DNA of 64,000 nt from JAJVID01 sp050247435. GTDB taxonomy: Bacteria; Acidobacteriota; Blastocatellia; RBC074. The notes below the pieces were generated by a model. That model had not been told where the DNA came from. It worked only from the letters and a program-made list of their open reading frames with translations, and made no database searches. A program made the position numbers and the translations under genes. The DNA is taken from contig JBFWUF010000031.1 in assembly GCA_050247435.1 (NCBI GenBank), positions 43,368 to 107,367 on the forward strand. The letters run 5' to 3'. Positions 53,828-61,922 of this stretch are shown here, piece after piece. Position 1 is the stretch's first letter; every line of letters starts with the position of its first letter.

Positions 53828-54847
53828 TCAGATTGGTGAAATAAGAGCTTCGACCGATTGTAAGTATCGCCTGACATTAACTCTGATGGGACAATCCATA
53901 AGGCGATTCCCGCCGCTCGTCTCCCACCAGTTCAGATCTTCCTCGGCTTCGTCGCAAAGGGATTCGCCCGCAAAGAGTCGGGAAATGACCGACCTCTCCG
54001 GCACACGCATGTTTTCATGGATAAAGAGGTTCTTTTCTCTGGCTTTCTCATTTGGCGCAACGTGTATTGCTCTTAATGAAGCTTCAGGCGGATCAAGGAA
54101 GTAGAAGCTTTGCTGTGCCAGCTTCGCTTCCTCATCTTTTCGGTAACCCATCTCAGCGCGGAGATAGATGCATGGCGTCGGCCAGTATTTTACGATGTTG
54201 ATCTGTGAGGCTTGCAGACTCGCTTCAGGGCAAAGCTTCAGCCGTAGAGCTTCAATATGTTCGAATGAAATCTCGCCGTTGATGTGATGGTGGAAGAGGG
54301 ACGGATAGAACCCGAATCTCCCGGCGATCTCATCCATCAGCCGCTCTTCAGGATCCAGCCCCGACACGGCGCGATGGGTTCGCCGGAATACTAAGCGCAT
54401 CTGGCTGGTGAGCGTCAGCAAATGGGCGATTTCGTGCCATTTCGTAAAATACGATCTGGCAGCCTTGTCGCCACGGCAATCAATGACAGACACGTACTGC
54501 TTCTCCCAAGGCTCCCGATTGTTCAGCTTGATCGTTTGCCCAAAGACTTCGGCAGAAAGATCTTCTTCGAGTTGGACAAAACCAAGTTCTTTTTCTTTCA
54601 GGTATCGCTGCTGCACTTCACGCAAATCATCATCGGTTTTGACTTCCTCAAATGATGTTCCCACCCTGTTGGCAACCCAGTCGAGCATCTGCGTCAGCGT
54701 GTGACACTCAGCGTAGTCAGCCATCAGCTCGCCAATCCGCCGTTCACAGTAATCCAAAATTGCTGCGACCGGATCGTCTTTTGGTTTGAGGCCAAGGTCT
54801 TCAGCCAATTTGTAAAGCTGAACCGGGTGAATCTTCCTGTTCTTCAT
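53828..54847 (-). CDS. ImmA/IrrE-family metallopeptidase
   Basis: A 339-residue protein. The zinc motif HEIAH (about 136-140, in TKWHEIAHLLTL) is followed by a Glu-containing helix (DPEERLMDEIAGRFGF), as in ImmA/IrrE proteases that cleave a partner XRE repressor. The C-terminal 120 residues contain strands with EKNLFIHENMRVPERSVI. Its ATG directly follows the XRE gene's stop codon. The pair therefore forms a cleavable-repressor switch, placed ahead of the Qat genes. Confidence 0.88.
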   Translation of the reverse strand: MKNRKIHPVQLYKLAEDLGLKPKDDPVAAILDYCERRIGELMADYAECHTLTQMLDWVANRVGTSFEEVKTDDDLREVQQRYLKEKELGFVQLEEDLSAEVFGQTIKLNNREPWEKQYVSVIDCRGDKAARSYFTKWHEIAHLLTLTSQMRLVFRRTHRAVSGLDPEERLMDEIAGRFGFYPSLFHHHINGEISFEHIEALRLKLCPEASLQASQINIVKYWPTPCIYLRAEMGYRKDEEAKLAQQSFYFLDPPEASLRAIHVAPNEKAREKNLFIHENMRVPERSVISRLFAGESLCDEAEEDLNWWETSGGNRLMDCPIRVNVRRYLQSVEALISPI

Positions 54848-55255
54848 TTATCCGAATACTCTCTTTATCGCCTTATGCAAATTCTTCCAGTCCTCCAGTG
54901 AAAATTGGCGCTGGGATTTGCTGCTTCTTCTCGCCACGACGGACTTGTACGCATCAAGCAGTTCCAGAGTCTCAGCATAACTAAGCTTCAACTGCTCGGC
55001 GGCCTCCGACAACTCAGGTGGGATCACAACCGGCTCTTTTTCGGCGGTTTCTCTGGCTGCGCCTTGCAAAAGATAGTCAACTGACGCCCCAAGCGCGTTT
55101 GCAAGGCGCAGCAGGGACTGGGAACTGATATTCTTGTTGTTGTTTTCAACGTCGCTCAAAAAGCCCTTACTGATGCCCCCCGCCTCTGCAAGCTGATCCT
55201 GAGTCAGGCCTTTCTTCTCCCGAATCTGTTTGATTCTTTCTCCTGTTGTTGCCAT
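54848..55255 (-). CDS. XRE-family repressor paired with ImmA
   Basis: A 135-residue repressor starting MATTGERIKQIREKKG at 55255. The HTH_3 domain (6-62: LTQDQLAEAGGISKGFLSDVE) is followed by a linker of about 30 residues and a helical tail (LKLSYAETLELLDAYKSVV). The linker is the expected target of ImmA-type cleavage. It probably binds the paired inverted repeats at 55337-55376, about 80 nt upstream, and so controls itself, ImmA and possibly Qat. Confidence 0.87.
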   Translation of the reverse strand: MATTGERIKQIREKKGLTQDQLAEAGGISKGFLSDVENNNKNISSQSLLRLANALGASVDYLLQGAARETAEKEPVVIPPELSEAAEQLKLSYAETLELLDAYKSVVARRSSKSQRQFSLEDWKNLHKAIKRVFG

Positions 55256-55336
55256 AAGCTTGTTCCCCAGCTTGAATTTATAGTTCAGCCTTTGAGATTT
55301 TGCAATTTTGATTTTTCGGTTGATTAATGATTGTCT

Positions 55337-55376
55337 GTTCGCTATAGTTCTCTATGTTCACGTATAGCGAACATAG
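55337..55376. promoter_or_regulatory. Paired inverted repeats upstream of XRE/ImmA
   Basis: Two nested inverted repeats occur. The outer is GTTCGCTATA (55337-55346) with TATAGCGAAC (55363-55372). The inner is CTATGTTC (55352-55359) with GAACATAG (55369-55376). The overlapping half-sites look like a multi-site operator for the XRE repressor encoded to the left, and could also control the HNH gene on the right. Confidence 0.65.
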
Positions 55377-55580
55377 CTATTTTGCAGATTACCCCAAGGC
55401 TGACGGCTACAGCGTCACAACTCTTCCACAGAACGGATGCCCTGACGAAGTTCTGCTTTTTGGTAAAATAGCACGTCCGATCTTCGGGTGAAAGCGCTGG
55501 CGACTGAGCCTAACAGTTTGTTCGAGTATTGTTGGATAAAGTTCTCTGCTGAAGATTGCAGAGGGGATTTGAGGCGAAAG

Positions 55581-55997
55581 ATGGCTTACGACAACGAAAC
55601 GCTCAATGACATTTATGACCGCACCGACGGACGGTGCCATATCTGCGGGAAAAAGCTGAGTTTCGTGAATTACGGAAGGCCAGGCAGGAGAGCGGCCTGG
55701 GAGGTCGAACATTCCCGCTGCAAAGCCAAAGGCGGAACCAATCGCTTATGCAATTTGTTCTCAGCTTGCATTCCCTGCAATCGGCGCAAAGGCACAAATA
55801 CGACAAAGACAGCCAGAGCCTGGCATGGACGAACACGCGCGCCACTTTCGAAAGCTGCACGAGAAAAGGCTCGGATGTCCAATACTCTGACCGGAGCGTT
55901 CATTGGCGGACTTCTCGGCTCTTTAGCCGGGGCACGCGGCACAGCCGCAGGGGCTGCTATTGGAGGGCTGGTCGGATCAAGCCAGGAAGACGAATAA
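55581..55997 (+). CDS. HNH nuclease with C-terminal glycine zipper
   Basis: A 138-residue protein starting MAYDNETLNDIYDRT at 55581 (TGAGG upstream). The HNH motif is complete: CHICGKK, WEVEHSRCKAKGGTNRLCNLFSACIPCNRRKGT, with two CxxC zinc pairs. The last 35 residues are a glycine-zipper segment (GAFIGGLLGSLAGARG, AAIGGLVGSS) that could insert in a membrane or self-assemble. The combination in such a short protein is unusual. It lies between the Qat operon and the CBASS operon, in the CBASS direction; whether it belongs to CBASS is not clear. Confidence 0.72.
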   Translation: MAYDNETLNDIYDRTDGRCHICGKKLSFVNYGRPGRRAAWEVEHSRCKAKGGTNRLCNLFSACIPCNRRKGTNTTKTARAWHGRTRAPLSKAAREKARMSNTLTGAFIGGLLGSLAGARGTAAGAAIGGLVGSSQEDE

Positions 55998-56072
55998 CAA
56001 TAACGATGTAAACAGCGTCAGAACTTCCTCTCAATGGAGGCAAAAGGCTGGATTGGCACGGCTAGACAGAAA

Positions 56073-57275
56073 ATGAGTAATAAGAAAACTACAGGTCGGA
56101 AGAAGGCTATGGCTCAGAACATTTCATCGCCTGTGGTTCGAGTCCTGTCGCGCTCGATTGATCCGATGAAAAGACTGCTCCTCTGTGTACGTGCCGGGGG
56201 GCGCTGTGAGTTTGACGGCTGCAACGCCTATTTATTCCGTCATCCTGTTACCCTGAAGGAAGCAAATTTTTCCGAAGCCGCACACATCGTTGCGTTCAAG
56301 CCTGACGGGCCACGCGGGAAATCTGGCCGACGCCCAGCGGACATCAATGACCTAGATAACATCATGCTTCTCTGCCCTCAGTGTCACAAATTGATTGATG
56401 ACCATCCGGACGAGTATTCGCGCGAGGCTTTGGAGAAGTACAAACAAGAGCATGAGCGGCGAATTTTCCGCCTTACCGAAAGTAAGCCCGATCGAAAGAC
56501 AACCGTTTTAGTTCTCAAATCAAGAATTGCGGGGCAGACGGTGGAAATTTCAAGGGGGCACATCACCGACGCAGTCTCGCCACGCTATCCGAGCGACCCG
56601 CGTGAATGGGTGATCGATTTGACGCGGATGCATGGCGAAGACGAGGCTTTCTTCCAATCGGCGGCACGAACAATCAGGACGGAACTTGATCGGTTCTATG
56701 CCGCTGGCTCTGACATCGAAAGCACTCATCACCTTTCAGTCTTCGCGCTCGCCCCAATCCCGCTATTAATGTACTTCGGAAACAGATTGGGCAATAAGGT
56801 GGCGACTGACCTTTATCAGCGACACCGAGACACCGAGGACTGGACTTGGAAGTCGGGTGGCGAGCCAGTAGGGAATAGGTTCCATCGATTGCAGACAGGC
56901 ACTGATCACAGCAAAGTGGCGCTGGTTATCTCGCTCAGCGGAACAATTCAACCTGAAACCCTCCCGGCTGAAATTGATGGGCGTTTTTCGGTCTACGAAA
57001 TTACGCTTGCCAAAAGCCCTCCCGCGCCAACCTACCTACGGTTGAAAGAAGACCTTGATGATTTCCGGAGCGTCTACCTTCAATGCCTCCGCGTTCTGAT
57101 GAGTGAGCACGGTAAGTTTGACGAGATACATCTTTTCCCAGCCGTCCCGGCGCCAGTGGCGGTGCTATGTGGGCGTGAACTGCTGCCGAAGATTGATCCT
57201 GTCCTGCTCGTCTATGACAACGATCGCAGGAAGGGCGGCTTCAATCTGACCATGAAGGTAAATGAATACGAGTAA
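56073..57275 (+). CDS. cap5: CBASS effector: HNH nuclease with SAVED domain (Cap5-like)
   Basis: A protein of about 400 residues. The start is uncertain: ATGs at 56034, 56073 and 56109 are in frame and I use 56073. The HNH domain has GGRCEFDGC, SEAAHIVAFKPDGPRGK and NDLDNIMLLCPQCHKLIDD. From about residue 150 the SAVED domain begins, with EWVIDLTRMHG, STHHLSVFALAPIPLLMYFG and a closing FNLTMKVNEYE. In CBASS, a cyclic oligonucleotide binds SAVED and activates HNH cleavage of double-stranded DNA. It precedes the cyclase gene by about 40 nt, and its layout matches Cap5. Confidence 0.9.
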   Translation: MSNKKTTGRKKAMAQNISSPVVRVLSRSIDPMKRLLLCVRAGGRCEFDGCNAYLFRHPVTLKEANFSEAAHIVAFKPDGPRGKSGRRPADINDLDNIMLLCPQCHKLIDDHPDEYSREALEKYKQEHERRIFRLTESKPDRKTTVLVLKSRIAGQTVEISRGHITDAVSPRYPSDPREWVIDLTRMHGEDEAFFQSAARTIRTELDRFYAAGSDIESTHHLSVFALAPIPLLMYFGNRLGNKVATDLYQRHRDTEDWTWKSGGEPVGNRFHRLQTGTDHSKVALVISLSGTIQPETLPAEIDGRFSVYEITLAKSPPAPTYLRLKEDLDDFRSVYLQCLRVLMSEHGKFDEIHLFPAVPAPVAVLCGRELLPKIDPVLLVYDNDRRKGGFNLTMKVNEYE

Positions 57276-57316
57276 AAATTAGCACTTTGAGGCACAGAGA
57301 AGAGTGAGGAACATGC

Positions 57317-58324
57317 ATGACAGTTAAGGCAAGGTTCGAGAAATTCACAAAAGAGATCAAGCCAACACCAGATCATATTGATGAGGCGAACCGGCAGACT
57401 GATTACATGATCGAGCAACTCCATAACAAGGTTGCGGCGGACGGCAGTTTCGTGTTGGAGAAGGTGCTGAAGGCCGGGTCCAACGCAAAATTTACTTCAT
57501 TGCGAAGGACTGAGGAAAACATCTTTGACGTTGACCTCGGAGCCTACTACTCCGGCGAGGGGGCGACAAAGGAGCATCTTGACACGCTCATCCAATTCAC
57601 GCGCGATCAGCTACGTTCAATTTACCTTCAAAAGGAAGAAGGAGACTTCGAGAAGCTCAAGAGTGCAGCGCGAGTTAAATTCCGCAGTGGCATTAAGCTC
57701 AACGTTGATGTGGCTCCCATCATCCGCGACGACTCGCTTGGCGTGGAGAACGGCGGCTGGATTCCGCGCCCCGATGGCTGGCGTCTCACCTCTGTGACGG
57801 GGCACAACAAGTTCGTCCAGAAGCGTACCATTGAAAGCAACGACGTCAAGGGGCCGGTCAAATTCAACCGGCTCGTCCGCATGATCAAATGGTGGAATAA
57901 TCTTCAGGGCGATTTGGTACAGCCGTCCATCTTCTGTGAGCTAATCACGGCTAAGGCCTTCGAGTTGTGTGGAGTAACGGGCGATTGGCAGACGAGTATC
58001 AGGCATGTCTTCTCTTACTTTCGCAAACACCAGTTTCTCAAACCCATCATCTTCAGCGACTACTACAACGCTCAAAAAGTAAAACTACCAAATGACAAAG
58101 TCATCGTCCTGGATTCTGTCAACTCGCAGAACAACGTGACGAGCCTTTGGACAGAAGCAACGCGGTCAAAATACGTGGACAGAATTCACAACGCCTACGA
58201 CGCCCTGATGGAGGCGCGCAGCGCTGAGTTGGATGATGATGAAGATGCTGCGGTAGATGCCTGGTGCGGAGTCTTTGGCGACGCCTTTCGAACGCTCTCT
58301 GAGCCGGATGAGGAGGGAAAGTAA
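57317..58324 (+). CDS. CD-NTase (CBASS cyclic oligonucleotide synthase)
   Basis: A 335-residue nucleotidyltransferase. The active site is LKAGSNAKFTSLRRTEENIFDVDLGAYY: the GS pair near residue 54 and the first Asp pair in DVDLG near 75. The third carboxylate is Asp in IKLNVDVAPII. The C-terminal helical domain contains RLVRMIKWWNNLQG and SIFCELITAKAF. It makes a cyclic di- or trinucleotide when activated by phage; the clade and product cannot be called with confidence from sequence alone. HORMA and TRIP13 genes follow, which marks a type III CBASS. Confidence 0.9.
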   Translation: MTVKARFEKFTKEIKPTPDHIDEANRQTDYMIEQLHNKVAADGSFVLEKVLKAGSNAKFTSLRRTEENIFDVDLGAYYSGEGATKEHLDTLIQFTRDQLRSIYLQKEEGDFEKLKSAARVKFRSGIKLNVDVAPIIRDDSLGVENGGWIPRPDGWRLTSVTGHNKFVQKRTIESNDVKGPVKFNRLVRMIKWWNNLQGDLVQPSIFCELITAKAFELCGVTGDWQTSIRHVFSYFRKHQFLKPIIFSDYYNAQKVKLPNDKVIVLDSVNSQNNVTSLWTEATRSKYVDRIHNAYDALMEARSAELDDDEDAAVDAWCGVFGDAFRTLSEPDEEGK

Positions 58325-58839
58325 TGACGGCCTCATCCACCCGCTCTGGCACGCAGACGAGCGCGTATACTAGCGTCGTTCACATCACGCGCAAAGTACA
58401 GACCGACATCCTCGAGATCGGCGACACCTACGATTACTTTCAAGAATCGTTCGCCCAGAGCGTCATTCACGACGTTCGGATATTCATTGACGAGGAAGTC
58501 ATAGACTATGTCAAGTTTGTTTGGAAAGAGCGGGGCGCCAGCCGCGTGCTCGATGAACTTCGCTACCAAGCAATCAGTGGCGGAATCGGTTTGGCCGACG
58601 ATCGTCCGGGCGGCATCCGCTATAACTCCATTCTTGCTGGCGCTGACTTCAGCGTCCGCATTACTTATAACAGCCGCTGGAGCAAGATGGCTGAGAGTGA
58701 GCGCAAGGCGATACAGGATCGTTTATCGCTGACCTGGGGACCGGCCGGTCAGTTGGACTACAGCGGCGGGCGGTGGGTCAGTGACCGCACCTATTCTATG
58801 GACGGGACGGGCCTCGTCCGCACCCACTTCGTAAGATGA
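58324..58839 (+). CDS. cap7: Bacterial HORMA-domain protein (Cap7-like)
   Basis: A 171-residue protein. It matches bacterial HORMA proteins of type III CBASS over its whole length: RSGTQTSAYTSVVHITRKV at the start, DVRIFIDEEVIDYVKFVW, LADDRPGGIRYNSILAGADFSVRI and the end part WGPAGQLDYSGGRWVSDRTYS, which corresponds to the safety-belt region. HORMA proteins bind a peptide and then activate the CD-NTase. Its start overlaps the cyclase stop by one base and its stop overlaps the next gene by 4 nt. Confidence 0.92.
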   Translation: MTASSTRSGTQTSAYTSVVHITRKVQTDILEIGDTYDYFQESFAQSVIHDVRIFIDEEVIDYVKFVWKERGASRVLDELRYQAISGGIGLADDRPGGIRYNSILAGADFSVRITYNSRWSKMAESERKAIQDRLSLTWGPAGQLDYSGGRWVSDRTYSMDGTGLVRTHFVR

Positions 58840-60122
58840 TGACAAACACATTTATACAATTAACAGGATCCAGTGGAGAGTTTATCGGCAGGCTTAGGTC
58901 CGGGGCGCTCGCTCTTGTCACCGAGGCTGAGCAGATAGCTCGTGACCAAAACGTGACTAAACGCACGGCGCTATCGTCAGTGCTACGCGCCCATTTAGAA
59001 GACGCCGGCTACCTAATCAAAGAGTCGGAACTCGTCGCGGCGGCAGGCCAACTCGACGCTGTACGCCGTGGGGAGAAGCCATCAGGCATACAAGTAGTGG
59101 TTAGTGGCAAGAGAGAAAACCCTCGTTTGGGCCGCTCCGCCACCGAACATAAACAGGAGTTTTCAAGGAAACACATTTCTATGTCAGCGAGCGCAAACGG
59201 GAATCAAATAGTGAGTTTTTTTGAAATGGAGCGTCAATACCCGAGCAAAGAGGCGCAGGATTGGTATGAACGCCTCGTCGGGTTGGACGAACACAAGAAG
59301 CGATTGCTGATCGAACTCGAGATACTTCTCTACCCGGAACATCTCGAGGCGTGGAGTCGCAAACATCATGGCAAGCGTGTTCTCCAAATTTGCGAACTAC
59401 AGCGCAACCGTGTGCCGCTCGTTCTACTCGAAGGCGATGTCGGAACGGGTAAGACTGCTCTAGCTGAGACAATCGGTGACGCGCTCGTCCGGCGCAGCGG
59501 AGGCAGAAAACACGTTCACTTAATGAAGATCAACACGCAGATCCGCGGTACAGGCCAGGTTGGGGAGATGAGCGATCTAATCGCTCAGGCATTCGCGCAA
59601 GCGGAAACCCGCGCCAGAGACCTTAATGGCGATCCGGTATTGCTACTGATTGATGAAGCCGACGCGCTCGCCGCCACCCGGGATACCCAACAGATGCACC
59701 ATGAGGATAAGGCGGGACTCAACACCGTGCTCCAGCGGCTTGATAATCTTCGCTTGGCCAGACTCCCGGTGGCCGTCATCTTCATCACGAACCGGCCCGA
59801 CGCTTTGGACCCGGCGATCAGACGGCGGGCGGCGCTTCGGCTCACATTTGAGCGCCCAAACGACAAAGCGCGGGCAGAGCTTTTTCAAACCTCGATCCCG
59901 GAATTGCACCTGAATAAAGATCAGGTCGAAGAATTGGTGAGACTCACGGGCGAGCGCGAGCCAAAGAACGAAGGAACCCCATTCACCGCTTCGGACATTA
60001 CCGATAGACTGCTCCCGGGTGCCTTGCGTCAGGCTTACAGCCTGGATCGTGAGTTGCGGCTCGAAGATCTGTTGGAGCAGGCTCGTTCAGTAAAGCCAAC
60101 ACCACGAATGGGAACGACGTGA
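58836..60122 (+). CDS. cap6: TRIP13/Pch2-like AAA ATPase (Cap6-like) with N-terminal extension
   Basis: A 428-residue AAA+ ATPase. Walker A is LLEGDVGTGKTALAETIG (about 199-216), Walker B is LLLIDEADALAA (about 270), sensor 1 is VIFITNRPDALD and the arginine finger region is AIRRRAALRLTF. TRIP13-like ATPases disassemble the active HORMA complex and so restrain CBASS. Typical members are near 310 residues; here about 115 residues precede the usual beginning (MSASANGNQIVSFFEME). The extension is helical (EAEQIARDQNVTKRTALSSVL) and not recognised. Internal start at that Met is possible. Confidence 0.88.
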   Translation: MMTNTFIQLTGSSGEFIGRLRSGALALVTEAEQIARDQNVTKRTALSSVLRAHLEDAGYLIKESELVAAAGQLDAVRRGEKPSGIQVVVSGKRENPRLGRSATEHKQEFSRKHISMSASANGNQIVSFFEMERQYPSKEAQDWYERLVGLDEHKKRLLIELEILLYPEHLEAWSRKHHGKRVLQICELQRNRVPLVLLEGDVGTGKTALAETIGDALVRRSGGRKHVHLMKINTQIRGTGQVGEMSDLIAQAFAQAETRARDLNGDPVLLLIDEADALAATRDTQQMHHEDKAGLNTVLQRLDNLRLARLPVAVIFITNRPDALDPAIRRRAALRLTFERPNDKARAELFQTSIPELHLNKDQVEELVRLTGEREPKNEGTPFTASDITDRLLPGALRQAYSLDRELRLEDLLEQARSVKPTPRMGTT

Positions 60123-60138
60123 GGGCAAGGACATCGCT

Positions 60139-60681
60139 ATGAAAGAAGAAGTCTACATCTCAGTTGACATTGAAGCCGCCGGGCCGATACCAGGCGAATA
60201 CAGCCTGCTCAGCATCGGCGCCAGCATAGTCGGACAGTCGGAGGTCGCATTTTATGCGGAACTAAAGCCGCTCAATGATAATGCCGTACCCGAAGCCTTG
60301 GCTGTCAGTAAACTCGATATGAAGAATCTTGCCGCAACTGGGAAAGAGGCGATGGCGGCGATGGAAGAGTTTAGAGATTGGGTGCGCGCTCATGCCGATG
60401 GGCACAAACCTGTCTTCGTCGGCTTTAATGCGAGCTTCGACTGGTCTTTCGTAAACTGGTACTTTCACAAATTCCTTGGCGAGAATCCGTTCGGGTTTAG
60501 CGCCTTGGACATCAAGGCGTATTACCTGGGATTTTCGGGATGTAAGTGGGGACAGACCACGTCGAGCCATCTCCCCCAAGAATTTCAACCGAGCCAACCG
60601 CTCAACCATAATGCCCTCGACGACGCCAAAGCTCAGGGGAAAATATTCGAAGAACTCCTCAAGGTAAGTGGCCAAAGATGA
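60139..60681 (+). CDS. cap18: 3'-5' exonuclease associated with CBASS (Cap18-like)
   Basis: A 180-residue DEDD-family exonuclease. Exo I is VYISVDIEAAGP (Asp and Glu), Exo II is VGFNASFDWSFVNWYF, and Exo III is PLNHNALDDAKAQG (HNALDDA with His and Asp). Proteins of this type are found next to type III CBASS and have been called Cap18. The role is unresolved and could be degradation of invading DNA or of signal nucleotides. It starts 16 nt after the TRIP13 gene and is the last cargo gene. Confidence 0.85.
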   Translation: MKEEVYISVDIEAAGPIPGEYSLLSIGASIVGQSEVAFYAELKPLNDNAVPEALAVSKLDMKNLAATGKEAMAAMEEFRDWVRAHADGHKPVFVGFNASFDWSFVNWYFHKFLGENPFGFSALDIKAYYLGFSGCKWGQTTSSHLPQEFQPSQPLNHNALDDAKAQGKIFEELLKVSGQR

Positions 60682-60882
60682 GCATAAAAGCAATGGTGAG
60701 GTGTGAGGATTTCGGCGCAGCCAGCAGCCGGTATTACTGATTCTGGGTGGCGATCCCAACGCGCAATTGATAGTCTGTGTCTTTGTTTTTCCGCGTGGCC
60801 AGATGTTCGTCCCAATGGGAGGCACGAATTGAGTCCAAGTCCAGAGGAATAGGCAAAGACTCTTCATTTCCCAACTCATTTT

Positions 60883-60908
60883 TGCGGACACATTGTGCGG
60901 ACACATTG
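60883..60908 (+). repeat. Tandem 13-bp duplication near the att region
   Basis: TGCGGACACATTG occurs twice without a spacer (60883-60895 and 60896-60908). It lies in the 340-bp non-coding stretch between the exonuclease gene and the tRNA fragment. No other feature explains it. Confidence 0.7.
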
Positions 60909-60930
60909 GCGAGGATAAGAGGGCTACACA

Positions 60931-61002
60931 GAAACAATCAAGGCAGGCAGCAGTCCCATAACTCGTTGGTTTTCAATGCCGGAAACAATCAAAAACAATC
61001 GT
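60931..61002 (+). repeat. Direct repeats of integrase arm-site type
   Basis: GAAACAATCAA occurs at 60931-60941 and 60982-60992, followed at once by AAAACAATCG (60993-61002). Three AAACAATC copies in one orientation, 17-90 bp before the tRNA fragment, look like arm-type binding sites for a tyrosine integrase. This is inference from position. Confidence 0.5.
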
Positions 61003-61018
61003 AAAGGGTGGAAAAATC

Positions 61019-61073
<55 letters not shown>

Positions 61074-61087
61074 CTTCAGAAACAAAT

Positions 61088-61116
61088 AAAAACGGGAGCC
61101 AATGGTTCCCGTTTTT
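61088..61116 (+). terminator. Rho-independent terminator of the tRNA-Pro gene
   Basis: AACGGGAGCC (61091-61100) pairs with GGTTCCCGTT (61104-61113) with one G-U pair and a three-base loop, followed by a T run. The A run before the stem makes it possibly bidirectional. It marks the right side as original chromosome. Confidence 0.88.
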
Positions 61117-61172
61117 GTTTTGCGGACCTATGAGCGGAGGTTGTTGCATTCAATCCCACTATCTCATCTGCT

Positions 61173-61922
61173 TCAGCCAACATCACGTCGCACAAAGGTC
61201 ACACAGCCCAGCAGTGCCACCGCCAGACCTCCGCCGATGCCGAGCCACAGCGAGAGCGTAGCGACTTCAGGCGACAGCACATTGGCAGGCAACAGCCACG
61301 GAAAATAACGCCCGACGCTGACGCCTGAAGCAAAGAGCGCAAAGAATGTTCCCGCAATGCCTGCGCCCAGCGAGACGGTGAATGCCGCCCAGCGAATGCT
61401 GATCCAGTGATGAACAGCGATGATGAGCCCGGCGGACAACCATATCTGCGCTGTGTTTTTGAACAGCAATCCGACAGGCGGCGCTCCGGCATTGGCCAAC
61501 ACAGTTCGCCCGCGCATCAATATCATGCCTGCACCAAGTATCAATGCCACGAGGACGATCGTACTGACGGCGAGCAGCAGGTGACTTACGAATAGACGCG
61601 TCAGGTATACCACCGAACGCGGCACAGGCAAGGCGAACAAATGTTTCCAGATTTTGTCGTTGTGATCGAGGCTATTGAGCAGCGCGGTTATCAATGCGAT
61701 CAACAGCGGGAGCATAAACAATGACCAGGCGCCCAGCGAGATTTTGATGAGCGTGTCCCAAAGATCGACGGCAGGGTTTTCCGCGCTTTTCTCCCAGACA
61801 ACAAAACCGGCGAGCAGCACAACGGGGAGCGGGGCAATGAATATTAGTCGCAACGCCAGAGTGCGTTTGAGCCGCAAAATTTCCGCATGCAGTGCGTGCA
61901 ACCAGGTCAGCAACTTCGTCAT
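61173..61922 (-). CDS. ABC-2 type permease
   Basis: A 249-residue integral membrane protein with about six hydrophobic segments (for example LIFIAPLPVVLLAGFVV; LFMLPLLIALITALL; LLAVSTIVLVALILGAGMILM; GGGLAVALLGCVTFV). It is the typical membrane half of an ABC-2/BcrB-like exporter. Its ATG overlaps the ATPase stop by 4 nt, so the two are translated together. The substrate is unknown; peptide antibiotics or lipids are usual for the class. It is the first chromosomal gene right of the att site. Confidence 0.82.
   Translation of the reverse strand: MTKLLTWLHALHAEILRLKRTLALRLIFIAPLPVVLLAGFVVWEKSAENPAVDLWDTLIKISLGAWSLFMLPLLIALITALLNSLDHNDKIWKHLFALPVPRSVVYLTRLFVSHLLLAVSTIVLVALILGAGMILMRGRTVLANAGAPPVGLLFKNTAQIWLSAGLIIAVHHWISIRWAAFTVSLGAGIAGTFFALFASGVSVGRYFPWLLPANVLSPEVATLSLWLGIGGGLAVALLGCVTFVRRDVG

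Noticed and set aside
60734..60937. Minus-strand 67-codon frame right before the tRNA fragment
   Set aside because: It contains the 13-bp tandem repeat, lacks a ribosome site and has no recognised domain; it is better read as non-coding att-flanking DNA.
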